DNA from: Sycobia sp. Sy_11
Taxonomy: Eukaryota > Arthropoda > Insecta > Hymenoptera > Epichrysomallidae
Assembly: GCA_018907035.1 (NCBI GenBank)
Contig: JACCIC010000035.1
Coordinates: forward strand, 310,001 to 374,000
Direction: 5' to 3'
DNA length: 64,000 nt
Within the stretch, counting starts at the first letter, position 1. Every line of letters begins with the position of its first letter. A program made the translations under genes and the position numbers. The notes beneath the pieces are model-generated. The model was not told the origin of the DNA. It saw nothing but the letters and a program-made list of their open reading frames with translations, and ran no database searches. Below, one piece after another: positions 1-12,480 of the stretch.

Positions 1-873
1 GGAGTCGGGACAATTTATTAGACAGTTTTACTTCATAGCGCATTATTTGATTATAAATTGAAAGGAATATTTTCCAAGACATAAATTTCCTAACTTTATA
101 TTTTTACGTAATATTTATGCCGACAGAAATTGCCCCACATTTGCAAGCTTTACCGATTATATATGTCTCCAATAATTCAAAAATAAGTGTTTTAAATTGA
201 AACAATTTTTTTCAGCCAAAACTATGAATATATCGACAAATTGTAGGTTATAACGAAAGACATTATTTATGTTAAAATATACAGCTATATACTGTATACT
301 TGCGAAACTATGCCGATCAAAACTTCATAAAAACACGAGCATGAAAATTAAAACATTTTTAAATCGCCCCTACGATATCAATTTATATCAATTATAGTAG
401 CTTTGATCAATGTCTTCGATATGCTTCGTTTCTCAATAAATTTTTTTATATACAGTACTCTCTAAAATCAAAGGAGTGGCTCACTTTTTAATTATTATAA
501 GAGGTGCATATATACTTCTTTAGACTGCCGTTAAAAGTAGAAAATTCAACTATGGGTAAGATTTCAAAATAAATGACTGAAACGATCAATCATTCGAAAA
601 TTTGTGTCTCTTCGTTCTTTGAGCACTGACTGCTTGTCAGTTTTTACAAACGAAAACTCGCTTGTCCGCAATGAGATTTTCTCTTATACATTTTTACACG
701 TAATAAGTGCGCGCGATATTATAAAATACGGTATTTTTGCCAAAGGAAGGCAGTAATTGCTCGCATTAAATATATAGTTTATATATAATTTAGTAATCGA
801 AGAGTGCGAGAAACGTGCGAAATTTCCTCTGCTCGGTCCGTTTTGTTAAAATATAGAAAGCGGGGAAACTTAC
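1..873 (-). other. Intron 2 of the BTB gene (no exon seen)
   Basis: This AT-rich stretch lies downstream of exon 2 of the minus-strand BTB gene, after a GTAAGT donor read on the minus strand at 873-868. I see no coding exon, RNA gene or mobile element in it. The next exon of the gene should lie off the left edge of the window. Confidence 0.5.
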
Positions 874-1577
874 GAGGGACTCGGGATGCCTTTGCAGCAC
901 GATCGGCGGGACCTTGGGCAAGTGGTGGGGCCGCGCGATCTGCCTCCAGGGGGACGCCGTCACCTGGTTCGCCACCTGCCTCCTCGCCATCCTCCACTTG
1001 CAGCAGCTCTCCCGGCACGTCAGGTCCTCCCCCGGCGGCAGCTCCGACGGCAGCCGCTCGTCCAGGCCGCTCCTGGGCAGCGTCGGCGTCGGCGAGACCG
1101 TCGCGGGACGTTGCTGCTGCCCCTCCGCCCGGTAGTCCGCGGCCTCGGTCCACATCCGCAGCTCCAGCGCGTCCAGGGGCCGATCCGCGCAGCGGCTCGG
1201 GGGCGGGGCGGCGGCGGCGGCGTTCCGTAAGCCGCGGGACCGACGGCTCGCCAGTCGGGGGTCGGAGGGGGCGCGACCGCGGCCTCCTCCGCGGGGCCCT
1301 CGGCGCCCCGCCACGGCCAGGCGGGCGGCAGCAACTGCTGCTGCTGCTGCTGTGGCTCCGCGTCCTCGACGTCCTCGGGGGCGGGCAGATCCGGCAGGTG
1401 GATCCGCAGCGTCTCGGCAGCGCGCAGGAAGGGCCGGAGGCGCGCCCGGGGCACCGTCGCGCTGCCGGTGTAGACGAAGCCGAGCAAGGCGGCGAGTTCC
1501 GGGCCCTCGATCTCGGCCAGGATCACCGTAACGGGCTCGCAGTAGCTGCCGCACTTGCTGTGGGCCAGTAGCACTTC
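874..1577 (-). CDS. BTB/POZ-domain protein, coding exon 2 (second half of BTB domain; frame broken once)
   Basis: The exon starts after a TTGCAG acceptor (1578-1583 on the minus strand) and ends at a GTAAGT donor (873). It enters in phase 0 and continues the BTB fold from exon 1: residues such as EVLLAHSKCG, then VTVILAEIEGPELAALLGF and VYTGSATVP, then a helix FLRAAETLRIHLP. This matches the C-terminal half of insect BTB-TTK type domains, which sit in transcription factors and mediate dimerisation. A Gln run (CAG/CTG repeat near 1330-1352) and a Pro/Ala-rich linker follow. The BTB frame would stop at 1020-1022. The frame shifted by one base is open right to the donor and reads like protein (PLDALELRMWTEAADYRAE, later CRESCCKWRMARRQVANQV). 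The switch point lies about 1196-1230, in a GCC/CCCC-rich run, so one missing base is likely. No DNA-binding domain is visible inside the window. The exact family member is not recognised. Confidence 0.72.
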
Positions 1578-3122
1578 CTGCAACGGGGATAAACACGGGA
1601 TGTGGGGGTTAATTAAGTCTCAAATTGCAGATACACTTTGTAAGAAGAACGAAGTCTTTTGTTCGAGCTTTAAAGTACTCCGACATGTTGCGAAGCGAAA
1701 GATTAGTTTGAGCCGATCGCAGTGCGCTCGAACAGTTACATCAACTCGAACGATTAAAATATTCGAATGACTGGAACGTTAAAAGTTTCCAAGCCTATTT
1801 TCAAGTTCATTGAATTAAATCGGCCTTTCGTCATATCTGCAGTAAACTCTTTGAGTCACCCACTCGTAATGAACAATAGATTGTTTGACAGGCTTCAGTT
1901 TTAAAGATTTTGAAGTTGTAGAAGTCGTGACTTTGGAATTATACTTCAAAAATATACGCAATCTCAAATAGGTAATACAAAATGACGGATCATAATAATT
2001 GACAGAGTTGAATAAAATGAAAATAAAAAAATAACGTGTAACAGGAATGAAATTGCTGGCAAAAAAAAGATCGAAAATGAAAAGAAAAGTAAGTATAACC
2101 AAATTTTTAATTCAATTATAAGTCATGCTGAACAATAAACTTAAATTTTAGCTAAACTATTCAATCTTTACAGATTTTTTTATCTATTGAGTTCTACATT
2201 CAAGAATAGCAAAAATGTTTCTGTTCTAAATGACTGATATGCGCATTAAAAAATATTCTAATACATAAACACTTTTAAAACAGTGTAGATGTTTTTGTTA
2301 ATAAGTTGTTTAAAACTAGTGAAATATAAAAAAATTTGAGATAATTAACATAGGAATATCTAAACAGCGACTTAAAAACAAATGTTAGCAAAAAAATATT
2401 ATTAAGAATGATGCAAGAAAACACATTTTTATAGTTGATAATAATAATAATAATAAAAATATATATAACACATAAATATATATCATTAGAACAATGTTGT
2501 AGGTAATAAATGTATTAATATATATAAAACAATAAATTAAATATTTAATATTATGAAATCATTCTACGAAATTTATTAAGGAAAGAATGTAATAACTTAA
2601 ATGTAACTTACATGTGTTATACTAGCAGTGAAAGAGTTAAATCATAAATATACATAATAAAAAACAGGCTAAGTGCATGTTACTTTTTTCCCAACAAGTT
2701 ATGATTCATGAACATTAAAAAATACTAGTTCCTTCTTGACAGCATGGTGTCCACTTTATCAAATGATCGAATCGTCAAGCTTATTTGTCTCAGTACCACA
2801 AATTGCTGGCCTAAATGTAAAAGGGGTATTAGTTCAAAGAGGGAGCGCGCTGGGGAGGGGGGGGGGGTATGGAAGTCCTACTTAGCGAAGCGGAATTTCT
2901 TATTAGCCATTTATTTGTATGTATTTGTAGCGGTAAAAGTTGAGGTCGCAACGTCGCTGAAGGAAGAAAAATGTCCAAAGGCATATCGGGATGGAGAAAA
3001 ACGCTCGTCTTGAAAATGTCGCTAAGTCAAAGCCGATGATCTGCTTGCGCGCAGTGATTTCTCCACTCTAGAAAGGACTAAGAGGAGTGTGAAAGGCGAC
3101 TCGTGTGTAAGTGTGTATGTAT

Positions 3123-3127
<5 letters not shown>

Positions 3128-3172
<45 letters not shown>
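3128..3172. repeat. (TA)n microsatellite
   Basis: A near-perfect TA dinucleotide array. It is followed about 310 bp later by a (GT)n array. Confidence 0.9.
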
Positions 3173-3175
<3 letters not shown>

Positions 3176-3474
3176 TTGGAAGTACAAACACGGGTTTTCT
3201 TGCCCCCTCGGCTATATGGCGCGGGCGCTGCGCGGAGAGCCCGCTGACGGCCGCGCCACGAGCAGCCGGCGGTGCCAGAGCACGAGACGGATAGGAGAAC
3301 ATGGATAGAACTGTCGCTCCTATATGAGCGCCGGGGCGCACCTGGGAATTCCGAGGATCGCGAGAGACGGCCTATTTGTCGGATTGACGTGACTCCGCAT
3401 TTATCTTCCTCTCCTTTATGTATTATATAACGACAATGCAACTTGGCTTTTTTATTCTTTTATATGTATATATG

Positions 3475-3480
<6 letters not shown>

Positions 3481-3527
<47 letters not shown>
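3481..3527. repeat. (TG)n microsatellite
   Basis: A perfect TG array of about 23 units in the BTB intron. Confidence 0.9.
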
Positions 3528-3529
<2 letters not shown>

Positions 3530-4830
3530 CTCTGCATATACATTCTCCGTGTCCGCACAATCGAGATTCACGCGCTCTCTTTCTCCGCTCCTCGTCCGAC
3601 GTTCGGCGCGCAGCTCATGATGTCCCGAGATGTAAATTTCCCTGCCCCGCGAGCATCGCCGCCATCCGCTAATCTGGGTTGAGCTGAGAAACTCAGGCCT
3701 TCGATGGTTGGGGAGCGACCTATCGCTATTTTCCCTTCGCGCCGATTAATTTTTTCGTACATTAAAGTCTTTTCGCGCATCGAATTTCAAGGTATTGAAT
3801 TATGTACGATTAATAAAGTAATTACATGTATGTTATGGCGAAAATTTAGGTTTAACGCTGCCGCTATCGATCTGATCTGTAAAGATTTCCATTGAACGGT
3901 TCATTAAACAATGGAATAATTGAATAGCTGAATAAGATCCTCGGTGCGATCGAACTTTTCAATTACTCATTAATACGGAGGTATTGGCCGCAACTGATCT
4001 TAATCAACGGCGCTGTATTCGTTAATTCGAGACGATGCAATTACCCGTACGTTCGGCCGCAGTTTACTCCGCGATGGCCGACAAAAAGAAATGGAAGCTC
4101 GCCGATTATCCAAGGGCCGTCCGACGAAGCAGCGCTGCCTCCCCAAACGGAACGGCGCTCATACCCGCGCACCAGGCGCAGGTACGTAGCGCAGGAAAGA
4201 AAGGGCAGGAGCCGCTCGAGCCGGGTCCGCGCACGGGTCGGTGAACGCGCGCGCGCCCCTCGCCCTCTGCGCGACGTCTGTGCGAAGGAGCGCAAGCGCC
4301 GCCGCGGCCTATCCACGTGCAATTTTCGCGCCGTGCCAGCGCAAGCGCGCGTCGCTCTCTGACGCATCGCTCATTGTTTTCAGCGGCCGAGGAGCCGCGA
4401 GGGCGCAGAGTTCATCGATCCGTCCGAATAAATCACGCGTGGAAAGCCGCGATTTATATCCACCTCGGGTTTGCGCGGGTGGCAGCGCGAGACCGCGGGT
4501 TCGAATTAGAATGTACATATGTACGCGAGCGCGCGCCTTTTTACAAATTGCTCCGTGCGAGATTATAGACATTGTTCGCCATTTTTTATTCGTTGCCCGC
4601 CGACACCACCTCTCCCCCCCCCCCGTGTTGGGAATGGAAAAAAAGGATGGCTAACCCTAATTACTGAATCTTTACGTCATCGCTGCGTATCTCTATTATT
4701 ATACCGAGCACTTTCAAGCATGCCTCTGCAACTATATATATATATTGTAACGTTTGTTTTACTTTAGTTCTGATATGTAAGAAAAAGACGCCTACGTTAG
4801 AGGTTGCTCCGATTGCATTACGGTGAATCA

Positions 4831-4833
4831 ATA

Positions 4834-4896
<63 letters not shown>

Positions 4897-4900
4897 GTAT
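4831..4900. repeat. (TA)n microsatellite
   Basis: A TA array interrupted by TGTA units at both ends. Confidence 0.85.
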
Positions 4901-7900
4901 AAAGCTCCGAGCAACAGCAATAGATATATAAATTCAACTTTATAGGATTATCTATTGCATATATAATACGAGCCAACCTTCCCTTTATTACGAGAAGGCT
5001 TAAATTAATTTTTATTCGCAATAAATTTGCTTTCTTATGTACCTTGTAACCTCCTATTCTTATATATATATATATATATCGTGCTATGTGGTACTCGCAA
5101 CTTCTTTCTTAATCATATGTAACATTACCATTCTTTTTACAATCACTTCTATATTATTCGATTTTATTTCTTCTAAATATAAATTTACCGATCAAATTAA
5201 CTTATGAAGATCTGACGCGAGATAAAGAACAAAGGCACAGAAGACAAACCTCGAAATGTACCGAATGAAAGAAAGCATACAGCCCCTTCTAAGTAAAAAA
5301 AGTATAGTACATTAAATTTTTCTACCAGAAGTTTATACTTTTAAATACGATTACTATTTGATTCTGGTAAGAATTCGTAATAAATAAAAATATAATATAT
5401 ACTTATGACGAACATTAACGTGTCTTTTCATTTTCACTGAAACAATTAATCGAACTAAAATTTCATTCTAAATCGTCCAAGGAGGATTTACTTCCAATTG
5501 AGATATTAACTTGTTCGATGATATGCCACAAGCTAGCTATAAACAACTATTTAAATACGCATAACTTTTATATCAAAACAAAGGGATGTCTTAATTTTTT
5601 TTGTAGAAGTTTATATTCAACTCAATACAGCCGGATTTTAAAAGAAGATTTTAATTACTAAGAAGATTTTAAACGAAGATTTTCAAATTCGACTTTTCAA
5701 TCAAATGTATTGCTAGTAAATATACGTATAAATAATTTATGCGTGCAATTTCAATATGCGATAATATATTGGAATGATTTTAAAAAATAGGCAAAATAGC
5801 AGGTAATTTATCGAGTGTCGAATAAGCAGAAATATACATGCCTAGCATTAAGCTTATCTTGAAATACAAATAGAAAACTGACCAATGATCCAGGATATTA
5901 GCCAACAATCTAGGTTTATGTTTCTCGGCTGGTACGATATCAGTGAAAATGTCCGCGGTGGCTGCTCAGCGCGAATACCGCGAGGAATCGCGCCTACGCG
6001 TGGACCTATCGAGCATAAAATTGCCGAGCCTGGCCGATTTCGAGTTTCAATTTTTTCAGCGACCGTTCCGAGTCGCGGGCGAGCGCCGCGAGCGCGTCGG
6101 CTCGTCGCGCGCAAATGAAGCTACTTCGGTGTCGCCTCTGCGCGTCCGTTGGGACGAGCGAGCGCGGAATCGTCGCGCGGCGTCGACGCGAGGCGACGGG
6201 GGAAAGCGAGCTATCTGGCACGCCGAACGCGCGCACAAGTACAACGCTTCCACCCCCTACTTTCTCATCCTTCTCGTTACCTTTGATTTGGAGCGATTCG
6301 AACTACGGCTCATTATTATTGATAATACAAGAACACCAAGATGTGGAGATCTAAATGTTCAAAATTAGCTCTAGTATTTCTCTCCGTACTTTACTTGATC
6401 ATTCGCTATTTCCAATCAAATCAACTATTGTTTAATATATTTTTATCATTTCTCTCGGTTACAAATAGAACATAAATTTTTAAGACGATTTCATTAATCA
6501 GGCGTTGCGCAAATCTTAAATGAAATTTGTTATACATTATTATTATTATTATTATTACTATTATTATTATTATTATTATTAATATAATTATTATTGTGAA
6601 ATAAATCAAATAGTATAGGTATAAATTAAATACCTATATATTTTTCCATATAGATATAGCCCTCGTATAAAAACATTCTCAGAGTGTAATTCACGTTTCA
6701 AAATTGTTATTTTTCTCAGATCAATTGATAAACTTATAACAATTATAAATTAGTAAATTTTTCATTTCACATTGGATTCGTTCGCCGATTAGATAGCATT
6801 TTGTAATTTTAAAATCGGTTCAAATTCCATCGTAAATTCTTTATTAAAGCTCTGGCTGTACATTTGGCAGCCGTATTGATTCAAGCCTTGCAGAAATGAA
6901 AAACCTCGTTTCATCGGTAATTAACTAAAGCGATTTGAAAATTTGGAAAAGTTTTACTAATATGATAGCTGGATTTATATATAATTGCCCAAGGAATTAT
7001 ATATAAATAAACAAAGATTTTTTATCATATTTTTTGCAAATCAGCCTTCTGCTATTCATGTAAATTGCATTATCGATTGTTCGGATTGTTGAAATTTTAA
7101 GATCGGTTCGACCAAAGGCAAGCCGAAATGTAATTTTGGACGTTTATTATATACTTGTGACGATTCGGCGCGGCATTTGCGGGACGCGGTGCGACGCCCG
7201 GACGGAGCGAGAGCCCGGCGGGGGATGGCTCGCAGCCGCCGCCGCCGCCGCCGCTCGCGGCTCCTCCAGATCTGCTCGTCCGCTCGAATTCCCTTTAAGG
7301 ATGTGCGCGGCGAGGCCTTGTGGCCGGCAATTAGCGCGCAATACATTAAAGTCGACGCACGCAGGCGCGCTTGTGTGTTTAGCGGTCGCCGCGGCGCTCT
7401 AATGCCCCGTGTAGTTAACCGCGCTCGGGCGCGCGAGTTTTGCGCCTATAAACATCAGCGAGCGCCGCGATGCGCCGCCACGATAATGTCAAGGCGCTGG
7501 CGCGCGGGCTCTAACGGTTTCCTTTTCTCGTCCCTTCCTCCTTCCCATTCTCGCAATTAGCATATATTTACCAAGTGTCGAAGCGCACAAACTTCCCGAG
7601 CCCGGAATCGCTCGCGGTTTATTTGCCGGGAGAGCGCCGCGCGTACGCGTAGACGACGCGAGCTCCGCGCGCGGCTCTTATCCGCCGTAAAGCGGCGCGC
7701 GGGTGCGCGCACAACTCCCTCGTAAAAAGTGAGTGCGCGCGTTTGCGCAATCGGCATACTTAGCGCTCGTTTGATTGTTTTGCCATTCCAGTAATATGCC
7801 CATATGCGCGTGTGTATGCACGTGTCTACATATATACGTATACGAGGATGCACTTTATAGCTCTAAGCCCGTGCGACCCGTCTTTTCTCTTGGCCGTCGA

Positions 7901-8949
7901 TAGGAAAGCCATACGACGCACCTACGGTCGACTGTGCACCGCTTGCATTCTTCTCGAGCGAAGCGAGTTCACTCCACTCTCCTAAATTATGACAATTTCA
8001 ACGAAAACAAGCTATTTCCTCCGACGTAGGATGAAAAACATAACGTACGAAATTCCATCTGTTTTGCCGCAGTTAACGTCCGCGTTTAAACCGTCCTATT
8101 TGAGATATGGCGATATGTCTATTGGGAGGTCGTTACCTCCGACCGGATCGTAATCGTAGTAGGAGACAGAAATCCGAGAGAAGCCCGAGAAAAAAGCGCT
8201 GGGCTGCTCGAAAGACTGGTCGAAAATTCTTATCCTCGCTCGGTCACGCCCGGGCCGTCGCTTCGACACGACGCGTCCAACGCCAATGCGAACACGCGGA
8301 TGTACGCAGAATGCACTCGAAGCGTTGGCGGGCCAATAAAATGAAAGGCGCTCGCGACGTATGAAAAGCCGGATTGGATTGCACGGCCGTTGTGGCATCG
8401 AAGAGGCGCCGTTGCCAAATTGCGCGCGATCGCAAACAGAAGGGAGTAATGGCGCAACCTCCGAGCGCTATATAATTGCAGTCCCGCGCCGCGAGCGCAT
8501 ATTCCGAAAGAAGAGATCGCGCGGGTGAGGGGGCATAAAGCTGTACGTTCATATGCACATACACACACACACTCACACACACACACACGCACACACAGAC
8601 AGATATTTATATATGTTTATATATAGAATTCGCGCGTGCCCGATCCATAAAAGCTGTCCGTCATGCGCGCGAAATCGTAATATATATAATATAATGGGAT
8701 CGTTACGCTAGAAGCTGGCGGGACGGGGAAGCGCGGCTCACCCACGAGCGCCCCTGCTCGTGACGAAACTCCGGGTCGACGGCGATGCCGCGCTCGTTTC
8801 TACCCTCCGGCGGTGACGCGCCGCGCCCGCCCGCTCGACCGCGCGCGTCCGACGCTGCACGTCGCGCGGTGAGAGCTGCAGCGCGCCTCCAATACGTCCA
8901 CTCCATCAGGCTTATTATTATTATCATTATCATTATTTATATAAATACA

Positions 8950-8993
<44 letters not shown>
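8950..8993. repeat. (AC)n microsatellite
   Basis: A perfect AC array in the BTB intron, preceded by a short (TTA/TCA)n stretch. Confidence 0.9.
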
Positions 8994-8997
<4 letters not shown>

Positions 8998-9443
8998 AAC
9001 ATATAGGCAAGACGAGGTGTTGCAGCTCACTGGCTCTTCGAAAGCCCAAGATGCGATCTCGCTCGATTTCTGCAGCGAATCCGCGAAATCGACCCGCTCT
9101 CCTCCACTGATTCCTGGATTCGCCGGCTCTCCTACTATACATTACATATGCCACCAGACGGGACTCTTGCCGCAGTGGATTCGAAAATTTGCGCGCCAAC
9201 CCGCGCAGCCTCTCTTTCGCTCCCATTCCGATGGGCGGGCAGATGCAGGTATAGATCAGCGCGCACGAAGCCATTTACATTTTATTTCGAGCATAGTCGG
9301 GCTATTTGTTATCCTGATTATTCGGACATTCCCGATGAACATATACGGTTGATTGATCGATGGATTTTTTGTGCCGGACGAAAGAAGCATTTCGAACATA
9401 ATTATATGCGTTTTCTTTATTTTTAATTTTAAGTTACCTATAC

Positions 9444-9445
<2 letters not shown>

Positions 9446-9505
<60 letters not shown>
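9446..9505. repeat. (TG)n microsatellite
   Basis: A long TG array of about 30 units in the BTB intron. Confidence 0.9.
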
Positions 9506-9507
<2 letters not shown>

Positions 9508-10524
9508 AGTGTGTGTGTATACATATATATGTAGGTGTGAGTTTTTGCCCGATTCGTATTCACTGAAACGAATTATGGCAATGCAGCAGAGTCAATAATT
9601 CATTTACGCTTACTAATTTTGTCGAGAAGAAGCTGATGAAAAAAAGGATCAGCGCCGGTGTCGGCGGCACCTGAAAGGCCCGGGCAACAACCTCGGCAAT
9701 AACAGAGATCTGCTCCAATAACCGCACAGCCCCGCGTACACTTTCTCAAGGAGGGGTCAACGACTAGGCGTGCAGGTATATCCATATCTATACGTCCCGA
9801 AGATCGAGAGGCGCGTTCGCACTCGATTGTCCGCCCGCGCTCTCGAAAGCGAATCGCGCGCCTTCGCCGGGCGCGGAGCGTTTTTCCAGGACCTGGTAAC
9901 CGGAAAGCCGCTGGTCGCGCCGCGAGGACGTGGCGGCGTGGTGGGGGGAGGGGGGGCAGGGGGGCAGGGGGGCAGGGCGATCGAGCAGAACGGAGAAACG
10001 GCAAGACGCTCGGCCGATCGCGACCGATCTCGGGCCGGCGCTCCCGCCTCGTCGATCGCCGGGCAATTATTTGATTCCGGGATCGGAGCGAGCGACTCCC
10101 CGCGCGCGCGCGCGCGCGCATTTACGCGCAGATTATACATTGGGAGTCGGCGCGGGGGGCGCATTATCTCGGGCTATCTGCCGCGAACGGGCGTGCAGCC
10201 GTCCCTCTCCGCGTGTGCGTGCGCGCGCGCGCGCCGCGGCTGCCACGCTGGAACCAGTCTCGTTTCGCAACGAGGGCCCGACGCGCCGCGCCCGGCGCCG
10301 ATCGCGCGCGCTCCGCAATGCAGACCTCCGCCGAGTCGGCTCGCCGCTGCGCCCGGCGATAATAATTATTACGTCGGGACATGTAAATACGTCTGGGTGT
10401 AGCACGTGCTCGCTCCGCGTATTGGAATAGCGCGGCAGGCACGTGTTCCCCCTCCCTTATCGCGGGCGCGGGCGCGTGCACGCGCCCGTGTGTGCGTCTG
10501 GACGTGTACCGACGTCCATGATCG

Positions 10525-10985
10525 GGACTCGTGTTCGAACTTTAAACCGCTCGAGCTGCTCGAATGCGCGAGACGCTCGTATATTGCGATCCATTTGATT
10601 GTCTCGTGGGGATCGAACATCGCAATCGTTCCTCCCGTTCAATTGGGCGAAAAGCTCGAGCCGTTCGATTTGGTACAGAATTGCTTGAACGGCGTGTACC
10701 GGCGTCCAACAGCCACAAAAAGCATTAGGACCGGACGTTTGCCAATGTTCGCAGCTACGGACTGAAATGCTCAGACATCTCGGTCGGTCCAAGCTATTCG
10801 CACGCTTCGCTCGAACACCTTCGGGTTCGAACATCCGATACCTTCTGACTGGACTCTAATTATGCAAACGGCTCGATCGGCTCGAGTAGCTGAAACGCTC
10901 GAACGATTCAAACTATTTAAACGTTTCGATCGATTGGGGCAGGGAAAAGGTTCGAACGTCTGTAGCAAGGTGCTCGAGTTGTTTC
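10525..10985. repeat. Cluster of degenerate TTCGAAC / CTCGAGC motifs
   Basis: In about 460 bp I count about a dozen variants of (G/T)(C/T)TCGAA(C/T) or GCTCGAG, for example near 10532, 10548, 10613, 10657, 10809, 10827, 10892, 10949 and 10972. Spacing is irregular, so this is not a clean tandem satellite. A smaller cluster of the same motif lies at about 1660-1765. Confidence 0.5.
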
Positions 10986-12355
10986 CTTGTTTTGTTTTAC
11001 AAATTCGCGAACCCCTTCGCCCGCGTAACCCACATCTATGTATAAAATTTTTTACATTCGCAACTGTAGGATCTGCGTCCGGAAATTAGAAAATTGCCAC
11101 CCGTGTTGTTATTCTTTCCTCCTTCTTACGGTCGATTAACTCGTCAACGTGTGTATATAAGTATGTATATATATATATAGAAACGAGTAGTGCGCGTATC
11201 TATCCGGCGGGCATAACTTGTCCGAGCACGGCTACCGCTCTCGCTTCGATTTCAGCTCAATATTTTGTAAGATACGCGGGGATACGCGCACCGTAATTAT
11301 TTCTATATAACCTATAATGCCGAGCTCTGTGAGAACCGCGGCGCAGAAGAATTTGAAAGGATTCTTTTTCTTGGTCATTGGCGCCTTTGATTGCCGCTGC
11401 ACTTTAGATTTTTTCCCCCTGAAAATCTCTGTCGTTCAATCTATCTGTTCGTTCTTAAATTGAATCAATAAATTCTACAAGGTATGTTTATATACAGATG
11501 TTAAACTGCGAAATAAATGTATAAAAAGAGCTATGCGGAGCACTGGCACTTCGTTTCGCAGTAATAATTTATAACTATATACCAACAGTCGTGACTGTAT
11601 AAAATTAAAATAACTTCCATATATAATTTTGGTTGAAATTGTGGCGAATAAGTTAATCTACTCGGATTAACACAAAGGTAAATTTGATACTTTAACGAAG
11701 TTAAAAGTGCAGCAGATTGCAGAATATCGGGGCGTCGACTTCGATTATAGACAACGATTACATAATTCCCTAAACGATTCCGATGAATGTCAGAAATTTT
11801 TCTCGTACCAAATTTTCTGGAAATTGGACATTTTCAACTTTTTTCCCCTTTCCTTTTTTCTCTAATCGCGAAAGTGGACCGATCGAACGTGCGCGCATAC
11901 CCATTAAAACTACCTCGCTTTAAAAGCCCGGTAATTCAGCTGGTCCAGCTGTTTAGGAAGCCGCTGCGCACTGTTGCAAGCGCTCCGCGCAGGGGTCCAT
12001 AGGGGGCACGGCACGGGAGGGGAGGGGGGATCACACGCATAACATACGTGGACTCGAGTGTATGCTATGTATATACGCGTGTTTCCCCATAACCGAGGAT
12101 TGCGCGCTCGCCGTGCCGCACTGCTGATGCGGGTTAAACTGCCTTCGCCGCGCGCGCTCGCGCTATCTTGTCCTCAGGCGCTTCATAAACGCTCCTCGAG
12201 GAGCATTAATTAAAATGGATTTAGCCTCGGCGAAACTCCTTTTCCCGGGTCTTCTCGACTTCTTTCTCGACCCCGAGAGACCTATGCTTATATATTATAT
12301 ATAATTATTCGATCAAAGAGAAGTTCCTGTACTCCTGCTTTCGTAATAAATGTGT

Positions 12356-12356
<1 letters not shown>

Positions 12357-12392
<36 letters not shown>

Positions 12393-12480
12393 TGTGCGCG
12401 CGTGTGTGTGCGTGCATGCATATATACATATATGTGTAGGTGTAGGTGTAGGTGTGTGTGTGTGTGTGTGTGTTTGCGTG
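12357..12480. repeat. Compound (TG)n array
   Basis: Two TG arrays flank a short stretch with GCGCGTG, CATATA and GTAGGT repeats. Confidence 0.8.

Noticed and set aside
804..1571. Plus-strand open frame (255 codons) across the BTB exon
   Set aside because: It is an antisense shadow of the minus-strand exon; Gly/Arg/Ala-rich and without splice or domain support.
3418..3682. Open frames reading through (GT)n and (TA)n arrays here and elsewhere
   Set aside because: Poly-(Val-Cys) and poly-(Tyr-Ile) peptides come from dinucleotide repeats and are not proteins.
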